Part shown: in pieces, positions 6,726-7,472 of the stretch
Layout of the letters: each line of letters begins with the position of its first letter
Position numbering within the stretch: the stretch's first letter is position 1
Assembly (NCBI GenBank): GCA_028293225.1
Contig: JAQGPE010000705.1
Coordinates: 1 to 7,472, forward strand
Origin: Akkermansiaceae bacterium
GTDB lineage: Bacteria > Verrucomicrobiota > Verrucomicrobiia > Verrucomicrobiales > Akkermansiaceae
Direction: 5' to 3'
Length of the DNA stretch: 7,472 nucleotides
Notes under the pieces: model-generated
Databases searched by the model: none
Told to the model about the DNA's origin: nothing
What the model saw: only the letters and a program-made list of their open reading frames with translations
Translations under genes and position numbers: made by a program

Positions 6726-7021
6726 TGATTGAATGGCGGCGGGACGCCGGTCAGCATCCGTGCATGCTGCTGCGCGTCCACGCCCTGCCGAATGCCCGCA
6801 AGAGCGAGGTCGTGGGGTGGGAAGACGACGCCCGCCTGGGCCGGGTCCTGCGGGTGAGAATCGCCGCGCCTCCTTTGGAGGGAAAGGCCAACGAAGCTCT
6901 GCGCGCCTTCCTCGCCGTGGAGCTGGGGGTGGCGAAATCCCGGGTGAGTTTGCAGAAGGGTGACAGCTCGCGCTTCAAGGCCTTCGAGATCCCCGAAATG
7001 CCGTTGCCGTGGCCATTTTGA
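6725..7021 (+). CDS. DUF167 / YggU family protein
   Basis: A 98-residue protein with the hallmark pattern of the DUF167 (YggU) family: LRVHALPNARKSEVVG at 16-31, then RVRIAAPPLEGKANEALRAF at 43-62, then LGVAKSRV and the closing KGDSSRFKAFEI at 78-89. The length is normal for this small alpha/beta fold, which is widespread in bacteria, archaea and eukaryotes and has no settled function. Translation is probably coupled: its ATG uses the last base of the previous TGA (TGATG), with no strong ribosome site. An internal ATG at 6764 (Met14) begins right at the conserved domain and is an alternative start. It is an odd companion for secreted proteins and more likely a housekeeping passenger of the operon. 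Confidence 0.9.
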   Translation: MIEWRRDAGQHPCMLLRVHALPNARKSEVVGWEDDARLGRVLRVRIAAPPLEGKANEALRAFLAVELGVAKSRVSLQKGDSSRFKAFEIPEMPLPWPF

Positions 7022-7041
7022 AGGTTCCGCGAAGGTTCCGC
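7021..7041. repeat. Short 11-base tandem direct repeat
   Basis: AAGGTTCCGC occurs at 7021-7030 and again at 7032-7041, separated by one G, giving an 11-base period. It starts on the last base of the DUF167 stop codon and fills the first third of the 67-base gap before the protease gene. No terminator hairpin is seen in this gap. It could be replication slippage or a two-site binding element. Confidence 0.5.
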
Positions 7042-7088
7042 AGGTCCCTTGTTGCCATCGCAGGATTGCACTGATAAATGGCGGGCGG

Positions 7089-7472
7089 ATGCCGTCGTGG
7101 TCACTGCGCCAGTTGGAGTTTTCCTGGGGTCGCCGCAAGGCTGCCGCCCCTCCGGCTCCCCGTCGGGCGAAGACTCCTGCGCTCGACAGCGGCCTGACCG
7201 AGTGGTGCCGCGAGGAATCCGAACGGCTCGACATTCCCGAACTCGCCCGCCGCGTCCGCGTCAGCTGGAACGCCCGCATGCAGACCACCGCCGGCCGCGC
7301 CTGGTGGCCGGACCGGCTGATCGAGCTGAACCCGAAGCTGAAAGAACAGGCCCCGGAGGAAATGTGGCGCACGCTGCGTCATGAATTAGCGCATCTGGTC
7401 GCCTACGAGCGCGCCGGTCGCCGCCGCATCGAGCCTCATGGCCTGGAATGGAAGGCCGCCTGCGCCGAACTC
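7089..7472 (+). CDS. SprT-like zinc metalloprotease, N-terminal part (3' end outside window)
   Basis: An open frame of 128 codons runs from ATG 7089 through the right edge with no stop. It carries HELAH at residues 98-102 (the HExxH zinc and catalytic motif) and, 15 residues on, HGLEW at 117-121, where His117 would be the third zinc ligand. The preceding stretch (VRVSWNARMQTTAGRAWWP at about 56-74, then IELNP) matches the beta strands ahead of the active helix in SprT-like domains. In this family, related to eukaryotic Spartan/SPRTN proteases, substrates are often DNA-bound proteins, but bacterial members are poorly characterised. Residues 15-30 are Arg/Ala/Pro-rich and probably a flexible tail. 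ATG 7089 is preferred because the frame upstream offers no other ATG back to the previous stop; the GGCGGGCGG before it is a weak ribosome site. A C-terminal zinc-ribbon could follow outside the window. Confidence 0.85.
   Translation, partial: MPSWSLRQLEFSWGRRKAAAPPAPRRAKTPALDSGLTEWCREESERLDIPELARRVRVSWNARMQTTAGRAWWPDRLIELNPKLKEQAPEEMWRTLRHELAHLVAYERAGRRRIEPHGLEWKAACAEL

Noticed and set aside
7049..7384. A 111-codon + strand frame overlapping the protease start
   Set aside because: It is in a different frame from the HELAH motif, and its Arg/Pro/Ser-rich translation is typical of an out-of-frame reading.
1..7472. CRISPR array, tRNA, insertion sequence or phage signature
   Set aside because: No regularly spaced DNA repeats, cloverleaf-like segment, transposase motif or terminal inverted repeats were seen on either strand.

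Overview
The window is GC-rich and coding-dense, with every real gene on the + strand. The best clue to the organism is the 1191-residue prepilin-like protein in the middle. Its N-terminus and internal motifs fit the family called 'Verru_Chthon cassette protein A', which is known essentially from Verrucomicrobiota. The first gene points the same way: a secreted protein built from LamG-like, bacterial TSP3-type Ca-binding and beta-rich modules, a common style in Luteolibacter/Haloferula/Akkermansiaceae-like bacteria. I therefore suggest a verrucomicrobial chromosome. This rests on remembered family features, not on a search.

Layout. (1) Positions 2-1945: the 3' end of a large extracellular protein whose start lies left of the window, closed by a strong intrinsic terminator at 1974-2004. 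(2) Positions 2005-2395: a non-coding gap of about 390 bases with a stem-loop, an AT-rich segment and a plausible sigma70-type promoter just before the next gene. (3) Positions 2396-7021: a tightly packed probable operon of three genes. These are the giant prepilin-like protein, a 240-residue exported protein of unknown function, and a DUF167/YggU-family protein. The first junction (5961-6005) is odd: a perfect Shine-Dalgarno and ATG open an 8-codon frame that stops 5 bases before the next gene's ATG. The second junction is a one-base TGATG overlap. (4) Positions 7089-7472: the N-terminal part of a SprT-like zinc metalloprotease gene that runs off the right edge.

How the genes may work together. 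The prepilin-like protein and the exported protein sit in one transcription unit and could belong to one envelope or pilus-like (type IV filament / type II secretion related) assembly. The usual companion cassette proteins B, C and D are not beside protein A here. DUF167 and SprT look like housekeeping genes with no evident tie to the envelope genes. I see no tRNA, rRNA, CRISPR array, insertion sequence or phage gene. The most interesting points are the orphan cassette A protein with its unknown exported partner, and the unusual translational junction between them.
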